DNA from: Flavobacterium hibisci
Lineage (GTDB): Bacteria > Bacteroidota > Bacteroidia > Flavobacteriales > Flavobacteriaceae
Direction: 5' to 3'
Length of the DNA: 64,000 nucleotides
Assembly (NCBI RefSeq): GCF_020026925.1
Contig: NZ_JAIQDW010000008.1
Span: 1-64,000 of the forward strand
The notes under the pieces are model-generated. The model worked only from the letters and a program-made list of their open reading frames with translations. It searched no databases and had not been told where the DNA came from. Both the position numbers and the translations under genes were made by a program. Positions 18,306-27,192 of the stretch are shown here, one piece after another; position 1 is the stretch's first letter; each line of letters begins with the position of its first letter.

Positions 18306-19472
18306 TTAAAATTGCCACCACTTTTTTTGAGGCTGGGTTTCTTCGATAAATAATTCCTGTTTCGGCGTTGCGCTGATTTCTTTGCGATCGTTTAAGTTAG
18401 AAATGGAAACCGAGTATTTCTGCGGGACATCGAGTTCTAAATTGCAGGATATAAAAATGCTCTCGGGAATATAATCCTCAGGGTTTAAAAAATATTTTGC
18501 CCTGTAGCTGCCAAGAGCTTGTTGCTCTGAATACTCTTTTACGGGTATTTGCAGCTCGTTTTCAAAGTCGGTTTTGGCGCTGTCATCACAGAGTTTCCCG
18601 TTAATGTCCATCACTAAAAAATTATCGACATCCAGACGATCCTCTACTTTTTGATCGACTAGATATTTTATATTTTCAGTTTTGGCAATAAGAGGGAAAT
18701 CAATTTCTTTCTGAATTGATAATGAAGGAGGATATTGCGTATGGATTCCATTAAAAAAGGCATTTAAAAACCAGTCTTTTGAAAGGGAAATATATAAGGA
18801 ATCACTATCTTCTAAATTTCTGTCGTAAAGAGACAGGTATTTTTCGACATAATCTCCTTTATAATATTTCAGGATTTGCTTTTTGGCTTCGTTCCAGCGT
18901 TCTTCAATCTGGCTAAAGTTGTTAATGTAAACCCATTTTCCGTTTTGGTCCACAACAACTAACAAAGGATATAGGGCAGCAGAAGCTTTTTCGGCAATTT
19001 CTTCGGCCATAGTGCTGGCGGCGGTATCATTAATATAAACTTTTCCGATACGGGTCACTTCAAAAAAATAATAACCGTTTTCGTTTTTTGCTTTCCATTC
19101 AACACTCATCTCCTGTTTTATGGTATGCGTTTCCGATCCGTTTTCTATGGTATAGAGTACGCCATATGAGTTGCTGACTTTTGCATTATTCAAAGACATT
19201 TTGAAAGAAGCTTCATGAAAAACTATTTTTTTACGGTTTTTTTCTTTTTCCTCATCAGAAAGTTCTATTTCGGGAGGTGGCAAAATAAGGTATTCAAGCC
19301 ACGATGGAAAATCAGCTTCAATTAAATCCTGTAAAGGACAAAATTTATTGTGATAAGCCCTAAGTATATAGCTATCAATGCCTAAATTTTTAGCGACACT
19401 CGTAAGTGTATCGCCTTTTTTAATCGAATAAGTTAAATAATCCGTGTAAGAAGGCTCTGGAATGTAAGACAT
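18306..19472 (-). CDS. LysM-domain protein heading the type VI-like module
   Basis: 388 residues without signal peptide. A LysM domain occupies about 12-60 (LTYSIKKGDTLTSVAKNLGI, ILRAYHNKFC, LEYLILPPPE), which binds glycan or, in phage-tail-like machines, sits in baseplate or effector-adaptor proteins. The remainder is a long alpha/beta region with no recognised family, including VEWKAKNENGYYFFEVTRIGKV and YLSLYDRNLEDSDSLYISL. It is the first gene of the block, with a TAnnTTTG box 24 bases before its ATG. The missing signal peptide, as in the two following genes, argues for export by a contractile machine rather than Sec. It could be a chaperone/adaptor that loads the OmpA-domain protein. Confidence 0.75.
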   Translation of the reverse strand: MSYIPEPSYTDYLTYSIKKGDTLTSVAKNLGIDSYILRAYHNKFCPLQDLIEADFPSWLEYLILPPPEIELSDEEKEKNRKKIVFHEASFKMSLNNAKVSNSYGVLYTIENGSETHTIKQEMSVEWKAKNENGYYFFEVTRIGKVYINDTAASTMAEEIAEKASAALYPLLVVVDQNGKWVYINNFSQIEERWNEAKKQILKYYKGDYVEKYLSLYDRNLEDSDSLYISLSKDWFLNAFFNGIHTQYPPSLSIQKEIDFPLIAKTENIKYLVDQKVEDRLDVDNFLVMDINGKLCDDSAKTDFENELQIPVKEYSEQQALGSYRAKYFLNPEDYIPESIFISCNLELDVPQKYSVSISNLNDRKEISATPKQELFIEETQPQKKWWQF

Positions 19473-19495
19473 ATAGGTTTGACATTTGGGGTGTT

Positions 19496-19503
19496 CAAAT
19501 ATA
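19496..19503 (-). promoter_or_regulatory. TATATTTG promoter box for the LysM operon
   Basis: On the minus strand TATATTTG matches the Bacteroidota TAnnTTTG element. Transcription would start about 7 bases on, leaving a leader of roughly 17 bases before the ATG at 19472. No TTG box stands at the usual distance. Confidence 0.5.
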
Positions 19504-19539
19504 TGTTTTTTCTTTCAATTTTTTAAAATGATGTAAAAA

Positions 19540-19565
19540 AAAGACTGCCTTTTAAAGCAGTCTTT
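19540..19565 (-). terminator. terminator after the symporter gene
   Basis: Nine-bp perfect stem AAAGACTGC / GCAGTCTTT, followed on the minus strand by a run of T. It lies about 25 bases after the stop of the sodium/sugar symporter gene and separates that transcript from the LysM operon. Confidence 0.75.
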
Positions 19566-19590
19566 CTATTTTATGCATAATATGTTTTTT

Positions 19591-21276
19591 TTACCAGAAC
19601 TTAACGTATAACGCTACAATAACTAATAAAGTGATTACAATTAAAACAGTTGTCTGTGGTTTTACAGAGAACATTCCTGGCTCAGTTTCGAAAGCTTTAG
19701 GGTTCACTTTTGGTCCTGCAAAACTCATTGCTACCATTACAAGTGTTGTAAAGAAGAATGATAATCCCATACAGATGTGGAATGGAATTTCGTAGATACC
19801 CTTAGCATTTTTATAAGCTGTGTATAATAAAGTCTCGTTTCCGAACAAGGCAGGAGCATATTCATTAAATAAAACAGATAACACAAATCCTAAAATTACA
19901 CCCACAATAGCTGCAGCTCCGGTAGTTCTTTTCCAGAACATACCTAAAACGAACATAGCAAATACTCCAGGGCTAATGAATCCTGTATATTTTTGGATGT
20001 ATGTGAATCCACCAACACCGCCAATTCCTAGAACATCATTCCATGTAAATAAAACAGCTAAAAGCATCGCTGCGAAAACAGCATAACGGCCAATGTTTAC
20101 CTGATGTCTGTCGCTGGCGTTTTTCTGAATGTATTTTTTGTGAACGTCTAAGGTATAAATAGTAGAAATACTGTTTACTTTACCCGCTAATGAAGCTACG
20201 ATAGCTGCTGTTAAGGCTGCAACAGATAATCCTTTAAGACCTGTAGGAAGGAAAGTTAACATAGCTGAGTACGCTCCGTCTTTTCCTCCAACTAATTGTG
20301 GCAGATCACCATTTTGGTATAAAACATAAGCTGCAATACCAGGCAACATTACGATAACAGGCATTAATAATTTTAAGAAACCTGCGAACAAAATACCTGT
20401 ACGGGCAGTTTGCAAATCAGCACCCAAAGCTCTTTGCGTGATATACTGGTTACATCCCCAATAGTTAAGGTTGATAATCCAGATACCTGCAAGGTAAGAC
20501 ATCATTCCTGGGAAAGTAAGGTATTTGTCAATTTCATTTTGCGTAGAAGTTGCCGTTGGCTCAGGAATGATCATTTTGAAATGCTCCGGAGCTTTTTCCA
20601 TCAAAAGGTTGAAACCTGCAAGAGCGTCTTTTCCGAAACCAAAACTGTCTGCTACTACAGTCAAAGCAATGTAAGAAGTAACCAAACCTCCAATGATTAA
20701 AACTGCTACCTGAATAACGTCTGTATAAGCAACCACTTTCATACCTCCTAAAGAGATAATTAATGCAAAAACAGCCAGACCAACCATAATGACATGCAGA
20801 TACTCACCACCTGCCAAACCGTTAATGGCAACCGCTCCTAAATATAAGATAGAAGTAAGGTTTACAAAAACGTATAAAAACAACCAAAAAACTGCCATAA
20901 TTAAGGCCGTAGATTCGTTGTAACGTGTTTTTAAGAATTGTGGCATCGTATAGATCTTATTTTTTAAGTATACCGGGATAAACCAAACGGCAACGATAAT
21001 AAGAGCAATAGCGGCAATCCACTCGTAAGCAGCAACTGCAATTCCTAAGAAAAAGCCCTCACCGCTCATTCCGATAAATTGTTCTGCTGAAATGTTTGAA
21101 GCAATCAATGAAGCTCCAATTGCCCACCATGTAAGGGTTCCTTCTGCAAGGAAATAAGCCTTGGCATCGTGTTCGTTTTTTTCGCGCTTGCGATAGATGA
21201 TGTATCCATAAATGGACACAACGAGGAAATAGATAATAAATACTGCATAATCTGCAAAAGCAAGGTTCTGGCTCAT
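19591..21276 (-). CDS. sodium/sugar symporter (SSS family, SGLT-like)
   Basis: 561 residues with about 14 membrane segments, as is typical of sodium:solute symporters. The N-terminus (FADYAVFIIYFLVVSIYGYI), ASNISAEQFIGMSGEGF and GGMKVVAYTDVIQVAVLIIG are SGLT-type landmarks: the first lies in TM1, and the second contributes to sodium and sugar sites in vSGLT. The closest role is uptake of galactose or glucose with sodium across the inner membrane. It lies after galM-galK-galT-galE on the same strand, separated from galE by 259 bases with its own promoter-like boxes. Because the arabinose genes nearby include no transporter, it may also carry arabinose. Substrate is inferred from context. Confidence 0.88.
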   Translation of the reverse strand: MSQNLAFADYAVFIIYFLVVSIYGYIIYRKREKNEHDAKAYFLAEGTLTWWAIGASLIASNISAEQFIGMSGEGFFLGIAVAAYEWIAAIALIIVAVWFIPVYLKNKIYTMPQFLKTRYNESTALIMAVFWLFLYVFVNLTSILYLGAVAINGLAGGEYLHVIMVGLAVFALIISLGGMKVVAYTDVIQVAVLIIGGLVTSYIALTVVADSFGFGKDALAGFNLLMEKAPEHFKMIIPEPTATSTQNEIDKYLTFPGMMSYLAGIWIINLNYWGCNQYITQRALGADLQTARTGILFAGFLKLLMPVIVMLPGIAAYVLYQNGDLPQLVGGKDGAYSAMLTFLPTGLKGLSVAALTAAIVASLAGKVNSISTIYTLDVHKKYIQKNASDRHQVNIGRYAVFAAMLLAVLFTWNDVLGIGGVGGFTYIQKYTGFISPGVFAMFVLGMFWKRTTGAAAIVGVILGFVLSVLFNEYAPALFGNETLLYTAYKNAKGIYEIPFHICMGLSFFFTTLVMVAMSFAGPKVNPKAFETEPGMFSVKPQTTVLIVITLLVIVALYVKFW

Positions 21277-21442
21277 TTGTTAGTAATATTTTAAATTAAT
21301 ATTAAGTGATTTTTGAAGTTTTAAATTTTATGAATGTCAAAAATAGTTTATAGTGGTTGCGAAACTAAGTAATTTATTCTTTTAATTCGAAAAAAATACG
21401 ATATGTATTTTAATTCTGCCATTTTTTTAGCAAATCGAAAAT

Positions 21443-21472
21443 CAAAAATAAAGTAAAAATAGTTACGGACAA
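21443..21472 (-). promoter_or_regulatory. promoter for the symporter gene
   Basis: On the minus strand, TTG (21470-21472) and TATTTTTG (21443-21450) are 19 bases apart, an exact fit to the Bacteroidota TTG-N17-23-TAnnTTTG rule. Transcription would begin about 160 bases before the symporter ATG. A second TATTTTTG at 21338-21345 lacks a TTG partner. The box suggests the symporter can be transcribed apart from the gal operon. Confidence 0.6.
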
Positions 21473-21535
21473 CATAAATAAATGTATTTTTTACATTTGT
21501 AACAAAAAGATACAATTTGTATATTTTATTCAGAG

Positions 21536-22552
21536 TTATTGTTTTCTGATTTTTTGTTCCCATTTCCAGGCACTTGCAATCGCTTCATCAAGGCCTAATT
21601 GCGTTTTCCAGCCCAGAACATTATTAGCTTTGTCTGTATTCGCATAGGCTTCTGTTACATCACCTTCTCTTCGGGCTACAATTTTATAAGGTAATTTTTG
21701 TCCGCTTGCTTTTTCGAATGCCTTAATTACTTCTAAAACAGAACTTCCTTTTCCGGTTCCTAAATTGAAAACCTCCAGTTTTTCTGTATTGGTTTTGTTT
21801 ACCAGTCTTTGCATGGCAATAACATGTGCTTTTGCCAGATCTACGACATGAATATAATCACGAACACAGGTTCCGTCAGGAGTAGGGTAGTCGTTTCCAT
21901 AAACTGCTAATTCTTTGCGTAATCCAACACCTGTTTGAGTGATAAAGGGTACTAAGTTTTGCGGAACCCCAAGCGGTAATTCGCCAATTTCGTTTGACGG
22001 GTGTGCGCCAATCGGGTTAAAGTAGCGTAATAAAATAGCATTCAGGTTACTTACTTTAGTCACATCAGTAATAATTTCCTCTCCAATTTGTTTGGTATTT
22101 CCGTAAGGTGACATTGCTGGCTGGATAGGTGTTGATTCTGCAATTGGCATCTTTTCGGCCTGACCGTAAACCGTACAGGATGAACTGAAAATAAAGTTTG
22201 CCTCAGGTTTTTTGTTTAATTCCTGCAAAATGTAAACCAACGAGTTTATATTGTTTTCATAATATAATAAAGGATTCTGAACACTTTCTCCAACAGCTTT
22301 TGAAGCGGCAAAATGAATAACGCCTGAAACATCAGAATATTTTTTGAAGAAATCCTGAACAGCAGTCTTATCCCGTAGATCAATTTGTTCAAAAAGTGGT
22401 TTTTTACCTGTAATTTTTTCGATACCATCTAAAACTTCAATTGAAGAGTTAGAAAGATTATCAATTACGATTACTTCGAAATTTTCGTTTTGTAATTCAA
22501 CAACGGTGTGTGATCCAATAAAACCCAAACCACCTGTAACGACTATTTTCAT
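21536..22552 (-). CDS. galE: UDP-glucose 4-epimerase
   Basis: 338 residues, full length for the extended short-chain dehydrogenase family. The NAD-binding GGLGFIGSH is at residues 7-15, the catalytic Ser is in SSSCTVYG, and the Tyr/Lys pair is in YGNTK near 149-153. The pattern FNPIGAHPSNEIGE is typical of GalE. It interconverts UDP-galactose and UDP-glucose in the cytoplasm, regenerating the co-substrate of GalT in the Leloir pathway. Its start lies one base from the galT stop, so the two are translated from one message. Another gene elsewhere could share the duty for envelope sugars. The call is secure. Confidence 0.95.
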   Translation of the reverse strand: MKIVVTGGLGFIGSHTVVELQNENFEVIVIDNLSNSSIEVLDGIEKITGKKPLFEQIDLRDKTAVQDFFKKYSDVSGVIHFAASKAVGESVQNPLLYYENNINSLVYILQELNKKPEANFIFSSSCTVYGQAEKMPIAESTPIQPAMSPYGNTKQIGEEIITDVTKVSNLNAILLRYFNPIGAHPSNEIGELPLGVPQNLVPFITQTGVGLRKELAVYGNDYPTPDGTCVRDYIHVVDLAKAHVIAMQRLVNKTNTEKLEVFNLGTGKGSSVLEVIKAFEKASGQKLPYKIVARREGDVTEAYANTDKANNVLGWKTQLGLDEAIASAWKWEQKIRKQ

Positions 22553-22553
22553 T

Positions 22554-23603
22554 TTATTTATTTTTATAATGTATATCGGATAGTTCTCTTAAAACGGCAG
22601 CACTTTTTTCAGGTGTAATATCACGTTGGGATTCGCCTAACATTTCATAGCCAACCATGAATTTTTTTACGGTAGCAGAACGCAACAACGGCGGATAAAA
22701 ATGCATGTGAAATTGCCATTCTTCGTGCGCTCCTCCATCTGTAGGTGCCTGGTGAATTCCTGAAGAGTATGGGAATGAAGTGTTGAAAAGATTGTCGTAT
22801 TTCGTAGTCAGCTGTTTCAGGATAGTGGCGTAAGCGGTTACTTCTTCTGCTGTAAAATCAGTAATTTTGGTAATATGTCTTTTGCTGATAATCATCGTTT
22901 CGTATGGCCAGATTGCCCAAAACGGAACTAATGCTGCAAAATGATCATTTTCGATTACAATGCGTTCTTCTTTAATTAATTCAGCCTTAAGATAGTCCTG
23001 TAAAAGATTGCGGTTGTTTTTAATAAAATAATCTTTTAGGTTTCGTTGTGTTTTTTCAACCTGTGTCGGCAAGGAGGACTGAGCCCAGATTTGACCGTGC
23101 GGATGCGGGTTGCTGCAGCCCATAACACTTCCTTTGTTTTCAAAAATCTGAACGTGGTTGATATAATCGATATTGCCTAAATCGGTATATTCTTTTTGCC
23201 AGGTACGAATGATATTTTCAATGCCTTCAACTTCCATTTCAGGTAAAGTAAGATCGTGTCTTGGTGAAAAACAAACCACTCTTGAAATCCCTCTTTCCGG
23301 CTGGGCCTTAAAAAAAGTTTGTTTAATGTCGTCTTCGTACATGATTTCATCCTGCTTCATGGCTGCAAAATCATTTTCAAAAACAAATGAACTTTCGTAA
23401 TTCGGGTTATTTACACCATTAGCACGAACATTTCCCGGACATAAATAACAAGTCGGGTCGTACTCAGGTAATTTTTCTGTTGAAATGGCTTCATTCTGAC
23501 CCTGCCAGGGTCTTTTTGCACGATGAGGTGAAACCAAAACCCATTCATTTAGTAATGGATTGTAACGTCTGTGCGGATCTTCGTTAATATCAAAATTTCT
23601 CAT
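22554..23603 (-). CDS. galT: galactose-1-phosphate uridylyltransferase
   Basis: 349 residues. The zinc-binding CYLCPGN is near 53-59 and the catalytic HPH of SNPHPHGQIW near 164-168, where the second His carries the uridylyl intermediate. The N-terminal HRRYNPLLNEWVLVSPHR is diagnostic of GalT. It exchanges UMP between UDP-glucose and galactose-1-phosphate. The gene starts 2 bases after galK and ends one base before galE, forming the tight core of the gal operon. Nothing unusual is seen. Confidence 0.96.
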   Translation of the reverse strand: MRNFDINEDPHRRYNPLLNEWVLVSPHRAKRPWQGQNEAISTEKLPEYDPTCYLCPGNVRANGVNNPNYESSFVFENDFAAMKQDEIMYEDDIKQTFFKAQPERGISRVVCFSPRHDLTLPEMEVEGIENIIRTWQKEYTDLGNIDYINHVQIFENKGSVMGCSNPHPHGQIWAQSSLPTQVEKTQRNLKDYFIKNNRNLLQDYLKAELIKEERIVIENDHFAALVPFWAIWPYETMIISKRHITKITDFTAEEVTAYATILKQLTTKYDNLFNTSFPYSSGIHQAPTDGGAHEEWQFHMHFYPPLLRSATVKKFMVGYEMLGESQRDITPEKSAAVLRELSDIHYKNK

Positions 23604-23605
23604 TC

Positions 23606-24772
23606 TTAATTTGTATAAAGTGATGTTCCGTTTGAGACTTTCACATCATAAATTTTTAAATCAATTCCAAATGTATCAAAATAAAGGCTGGTAAATGCTT
23701 CTTTGACTCTGTTTTCGTTTCCTTTTTTGATTAAAGTAATTGCACAGCCTCCAAAACCGCCGCCCATTAATCGGGATCCGATTACACTTTCTTCTTTTTT
23801 AGCCTGTTCAACAATGAAATCCAATTCAGGACAACTCACTTCATAATCTTTTGATAATCCGTCATGGGTATCAAAAAGCAATTGGCCTAAAAGTTCAATA
23901 TTTCCATTGTCTAAAGCCTCACAAGCCTGAGTAACACGCAAAATTTCTTTTACGACAAAATGAACTCTTTTAAAAACCACTTCAGACATTTTATCCTTAA
24001 GGCTTAAAACCTGTTCTTCAGTACAGTCCCTGAACGTTTTGATTTCCGGAAAATGATTTTTGATGATCGAAAGTCCTTCTTCACATTCTAGTCTTCTGTT
24101 GTTGTACTCTGATGTAAAAAGGGAGTGTTTTACATTACTATCAAATAAAACCAGCGAATAATCTTTGAAATCAGCATTGTGATATTCAAATTCCAAAGTG
24201 TTACAGTCTAATTTTATTACTTTGTTTTCAAGTCCGTGAACGCTTGAAAACTGGTCCATAATACCACAATTGATACCTACCCAGTGTTCTGCTTTTTGCC
24301 CCATAAGAGCAACATCAACTTTTTCAATTTTCAAACCGAATAATTCTTTGATTCCGAAAATCATTCCGCATTCTAAAGCTGCCGATGATGATAATCCTGA
24401 ACCAACCGGAATATTACTGCTGAAAACACAGTTGAAACCTTCGAAAGAAAAACCATTGTCCTGCAATTGTTTGATAACGCCAAGGATGTAATTTGTCCAG
24501 ACTACATCGCTTAATTCAATTTTTTGAGTCAGGTCAACTTCAAATTCTTCATTTAAATCGATGGCGATAATTTTTGATGTTTTCGAATTGCTTTTTTCAA
24601 AGGCAAAACAAATAATCTTATCAATTGCAGCAGGTAAAACATAACCGTCATTGTAATCGACATGTTCGCCGATGATATTGATTCTTCCCGGAGAAAGTAC
24701 GATTTTTTGAGGAGCTGTCCCGAAAGATTTCTCAAAAAAAGCAGTGGTATTCTGTATTAAAATCTCGTTCAT
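23606..24772 (-). CDS. galK: galactokinase
   Basis: 388 residues, a GHMP kinase. The galactokinase signature GRINIIGEHVDYNDGYVLP is at about 28-46, the ATP-binding PVGSGLSSSAALE near 120, and the third motif GGGFGGCAI near 335. It phosphorylates alpha-D-galactose, the anomer supplied by GalM encoded just upstream. The galM-galK gap is 33 bases and galK-galT is 2, so the enzymes are made together. The call is secure. Confidence 0.96.
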   Translation of the reverse strand: MNEILIQNTTAFFEKSFGTAPQKIVLSPGRINIIGEHVDYNDGYVLPAAIDKIICFAFEKSNSKTSKIIAIDLNEEFEVDLTQKIELSDVVWTNYILGVIKQLQDNGFSFEGFNCVFSSNIPVGSGLSSSAALECGMIFGIKELFGLKIEKVDVALMGQKAEHWVGINCGIMDQFSSVHGLENKVIKLDCNTLEFEYHNADFKDYSLVLFDSNVKHSLFTSEYNNRRLECEEGLSIIKNHFPEIKTFRDCTEEQVLSLKDKMSEVVFKRVHFVVKEILRVTQACEALDNGNIELLGQLLFDTHDGLSKDYEVSCPELDFIVEQAKKEESVIGSRLMGGGFGGCAITLIKKGNENRVKEAFTSLYFDTFGIDLKIYDVKVSNGTSLYTN

Positions 24773-24805
24773 TATTTTTAATTTTCTGAATTGTTTAGTA
24801 TAATT

Positions 24806-25852
24806 TTAATTTATATTTTCAAATCTATAAATAGTAGTCTGCTGGTATTCGTCTCCCTTTTTTAAAACAGCATTAGGAAAATGACTGTGATTTGGAGCAT
24901 CAGGGAAATTTTGGGTTTCAAAACATATTCCGCTTACGGGAGTATAATTTGCATTTTCTTTTCCTTTCAAAATATCAAAACAATTTCCGCCTACATAAAT
25001 GTGAACGCTTGGCTGATCCGTGTAAACGCTCATCTTTAAATTGTTTTTCGGACTGAATAACTGTGCTGCGATTGTTGCATTTGAATTGATAACAAACGAA
25101 TTGTCAATAGAAGCAGGGCAGTTTTTTCTGTTCCTGAAATCGAAATTATGACCGTCGAGAGCAGTAAATTTTCCGGTTGGAATACTCTCATTATTGGTTT
25201 CCAGAATGGTATCAGCGTCAATAAACATTTCCTGATCCAATACATCTGAATCATGACCATTAAGGTTGAAATAACTGTGATGGGTTAAATTTATAATGGT
25301 ATCTTCTGAAGTCGTTGCTTTATATTCGAGTTTTAATTCGTTTTCTTCCCTTAAGGTATAGGTTAAAAAAACCTGTAATTCACCTGGATAATTTTCTTCT
25401 AAATTTTCACTGATCAGATGAAAAGTTACCGACTGGTCTGTTAAATCAGTGACATCCCATATTTTTTGACCAAAACCGGTATTTCCTCCGTGCAAAGCAT
25501 TTCCGTTATTGTTTCCTGCCAGTTGAAATGTTGTATCATTTAAAGTAAAATTCCCTTTGTTGATACGTCCTGCATAACGACCGACAGTTGTGCCAAAATA
25601 AGGTCCGCTAGGTAAACTATAGGAAGCAATATAGTCTTCGGGATTGTCAAAGCCCAAAACTACATCTGTCAGTTTTCCATCTATAGCCGGAACTTTTAAT
25701 GAAGTTAGAGTCGCACCATAGTTCGTAAGCTGTACTCTCATTCCATTTTTATTGGTCAGTTCAAAGCAATAAATTTCTTCGTTATCAGGGGCTAAACCAA
25801 ACAATTTGCAATTAGAGTAATCTTGTAAATGCGATATATGCTTTAAATTCAT
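24806..25852 (-). CDS. galM: aldose 1-epimerase (cytoplasmic galactose mutarotase)
   Basis: 348 residues, no signal peptide. Hallmarks are GRYAGRINKG, the catalytic-base region NLTHHSYFNLNGH near 190 and the glutamate of CFETQNFPDAPNHSHFP near 310. It converts beta- to alpha-galactose for GalK. It is first in the gal operon, with its promoter region shared with the divergent GntR/LacI-type regulator. The window carries a second mutarotase at 35533 that is a lipoprotein, so this one is the cytoplasmic member of a two-compartment pair. Confidence 0.94.
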   Translation of the reverse strand: MNLKHISHLQDYSNCKLFGLAPDNEEIYCFELTNKNGMRVQLTNYGATLTSLKVPAIDGKLTDVVLGFDNPEDYIASYSLPSGPYFGTTVGRYAGRINKGNFTLNDTTFQLAGNNNGNALHGGNTGFGQKIWDVTDLTDQSVTFHLISENLEENYPGELQVFLTYTLREENELKLEYKATTSEDTIINLTHHSYFNLNGHDSDVLDQEMFIDADTILETNNESIPTGKFTALDGHNFDFRNRKNCPASIDNSFVINSNATIAAQLFSPKNNLKMSVYTDQPSVHIYVGGNCFDILKGKENANYTPVSGICFETQNFPDAPNHSHFPNAVLKKGDEYQQTTIYRFENIN

Positions 25853-25877
25853 GTTATTTTTATCAAAAGTGAAAATT

Positions 25878-25933
25878 CAAAATTATATATATTTTCGTTT
25901 TTTGTATACCAGTACCTACCAGTTTTTTGTATA
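25878..25933. promoter_or_regulatory. divergent gal / regulator control region with operator-like repeats
   Basis: On the minus strand TAATTTTG (25878-25885) is a good TAnnTTTG box for galM. Between it and the regulator ATG lie two direct repeats TACCAGT (25907-25913 and 25917-25923) with 10-bp phasing, and two copies of GTTTTTTGTATA (25897-25908 and 25922-25933) 25 bases apart. A short palindrome GTATAC sits at 25904-25909. The repeats cover the place where the galM upstream box would be, and no TTG is present there. This suits control by the adjacent GntR/LacI-type protein. The exact operator is not proven. Confidence 0.55.
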
Positions 25934-25954
25934 TTGCCAAAAAAATCTTTTTGT

Positions 25955-26953
25955 ATGAGTATCATTTCGATTCAAAATAATCTGGGTTTGCCAAAATATA
26001 AACAGATAATTCTTTCAGTTGAAAAAGCAATTGATGAAGAAAAGCTAAAAAAAGGGGACAGGCTTCCTTCTGTAAACAAGGTCTGCCTGGCATTTTCTTT
26101 ATCTCGCGATACGGTTCTCCAAGCCTACGATGAACTTAAAAAAAGGGGAATAATTTATGCTATTCCCGGCAAAGGTTATTACGTTAAAAGTATTGAAACC
26201 AGTATCAAACAGAAGATTTTTTTGCTTTTTGATGAACTTAATATTTTTAAAGAAGACATTTATAATTCGTTTTTAAAAAATATTGGAAACAACGTTCAGG
26301 TTGATATTTTTTTCCATCATTTTAATGTGCCGGTCTTCAAAAAACTAATAAATGACAGCAATGGCAATTATACCAAATACATTATCATGCCAACCAACCT
26401 CACAGGTATAATTGAGACCATAAAAACCCTACCAGTAAACGAAGTGATTATCCTGGACCAGACCAATGCCGACTTAAAAATGTATCCTGCCATTTACCAA
26501 AATCACCAAAAAGATATTTTTGAGGGTCTTTTAAAAGGAAAGTCAAGATTTGACAAATACAAAAAGCTGATTTTAATTTTTCCGGGTTTCCGTGAGCCGT
26601 TAGGAATGAAAGCGGGATTTGAAAATTTTTGTGCAAAATATAAATTTGACTACGAAATCATCACTCAGTTCACCGATCATGAAATCGCAATAGGAGATTT
26701 ATATGTGATTCCAAACGATCGTGATCTGGTTGGAGTAATCGAAAATGCCCGGAATCAAAACCTTAAATTAGGAACCGATTTTGGCATTATTTCGTACAAT
26801 GAAACTCCTCTTAAAAAAGTTGTGGCACAAGGAATCACTACTATTTCGACCCACTTTGAAGGCATGGGAAAAATACTGGCCGATATGGTTCTCAAAGGGA
26901 AAAATGAACAGATAGAGAACAAATCGTCGCTGATTATGCGAAATTCACTTTAG
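25955..26953 (+). CDS. GntR-type regulator with LacI-like sugar-binding domain
   Basis: About 332 residues from the ATG at 25955; a TTG start at 25934 would lie inside the operator repeats and is unlikely. The N-terminal 75 residues are a GntR winged helix (LPKYKQIILSVEKAI, GDRLPSVNKVCLAF, SRDTVLQAYDELKKRGI). The rest is a periplasmic-binding-protein-like effector domain ending in a typical GTDFGIISYNETP and TTISTHFEGMGKILAD. Such GntR/LacI hybrids in Bacteroidota sense sugars. Divergence from galM, with repeats between them, makes galactose or a derivative the likely ligand. Whether it activates or represses cannot be read from sequence. Confidence 0.88.
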   Translation: MSIISIQNNLGLPKYKQIILSVEKAIDEEKLKKGDRLPSVNKVCLAFSLSRDTVLQAYDELKKRGIIYAIPGKGYYVKSIETSIKQKIFLLFDELNIFKEDIYNSFLKNIGNNVQVDIFFHHFNVPVFKKLINDSNGNYTKYIIMPTNLTGIIETIKTLPVNEVIILDQTNADLKMYPAIYQNHQKDIFEGLLKGKSRFDKYKKLILIFPGFREPLGMKAGFENFCAKYKFDYEIITQFTDHEIAIGDLYVIPNDRDLVGVIENARNQNLKLGTDFGIISYNETPLKKVVAQGITTISTHFEGMGKILADMVLKGKNEQIENKSSLIMRNSL

Positions 26954-26995
26954 ATGAAATCCGTTTGGTGTAATTAGTTTTTGATGATAATTTTT

Positions 26996-27119
26996 CGTCA
27001 GTTCGAGTGATCCCGATTTTTCATCGGGATTGTATCGAGAACAGAAAAGTTATAATTAAAAACGGTTCTCGATATATTTTTTGTTCCGTTTCTCTGCACA
27101 AAAAACACTCGAACTGACG
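26996..27119. repeat. 124-bp palindromic intergenic element with nested hairpins
   Basis: The ends are a perfect 14-bp inverted repeat, CGTCAGTTCGAGTG at 26996-27009 and its complement at 27106-27119. Inside are ATCCCGAT/ATCGGGAT (27010-27017 and 27023-27030) and TATCGAGAAC/GTTCTCGATA (27033-27042 and 27065-27074). The design resembles repeats scattered in Flavobacterium genomes. It lies after the GntR gene and could end that transcript. It codes for nothing and has no visible target-site duplication. Confidence 0.8.
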
Positions 27120-27192
27120 TTTTTAATAATTGCACTCAATGGGTCAAAATTTTGTTTATTACTACTATTCCCTTAGTTTTGGAAAAAAAACA

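Noticed and set aside
25934..25954. TTG start for the GntR/LacI-type regulator
   Set aside because: It would overlap the operator-like repeats; ATG 25955 matches the usual GntR start.
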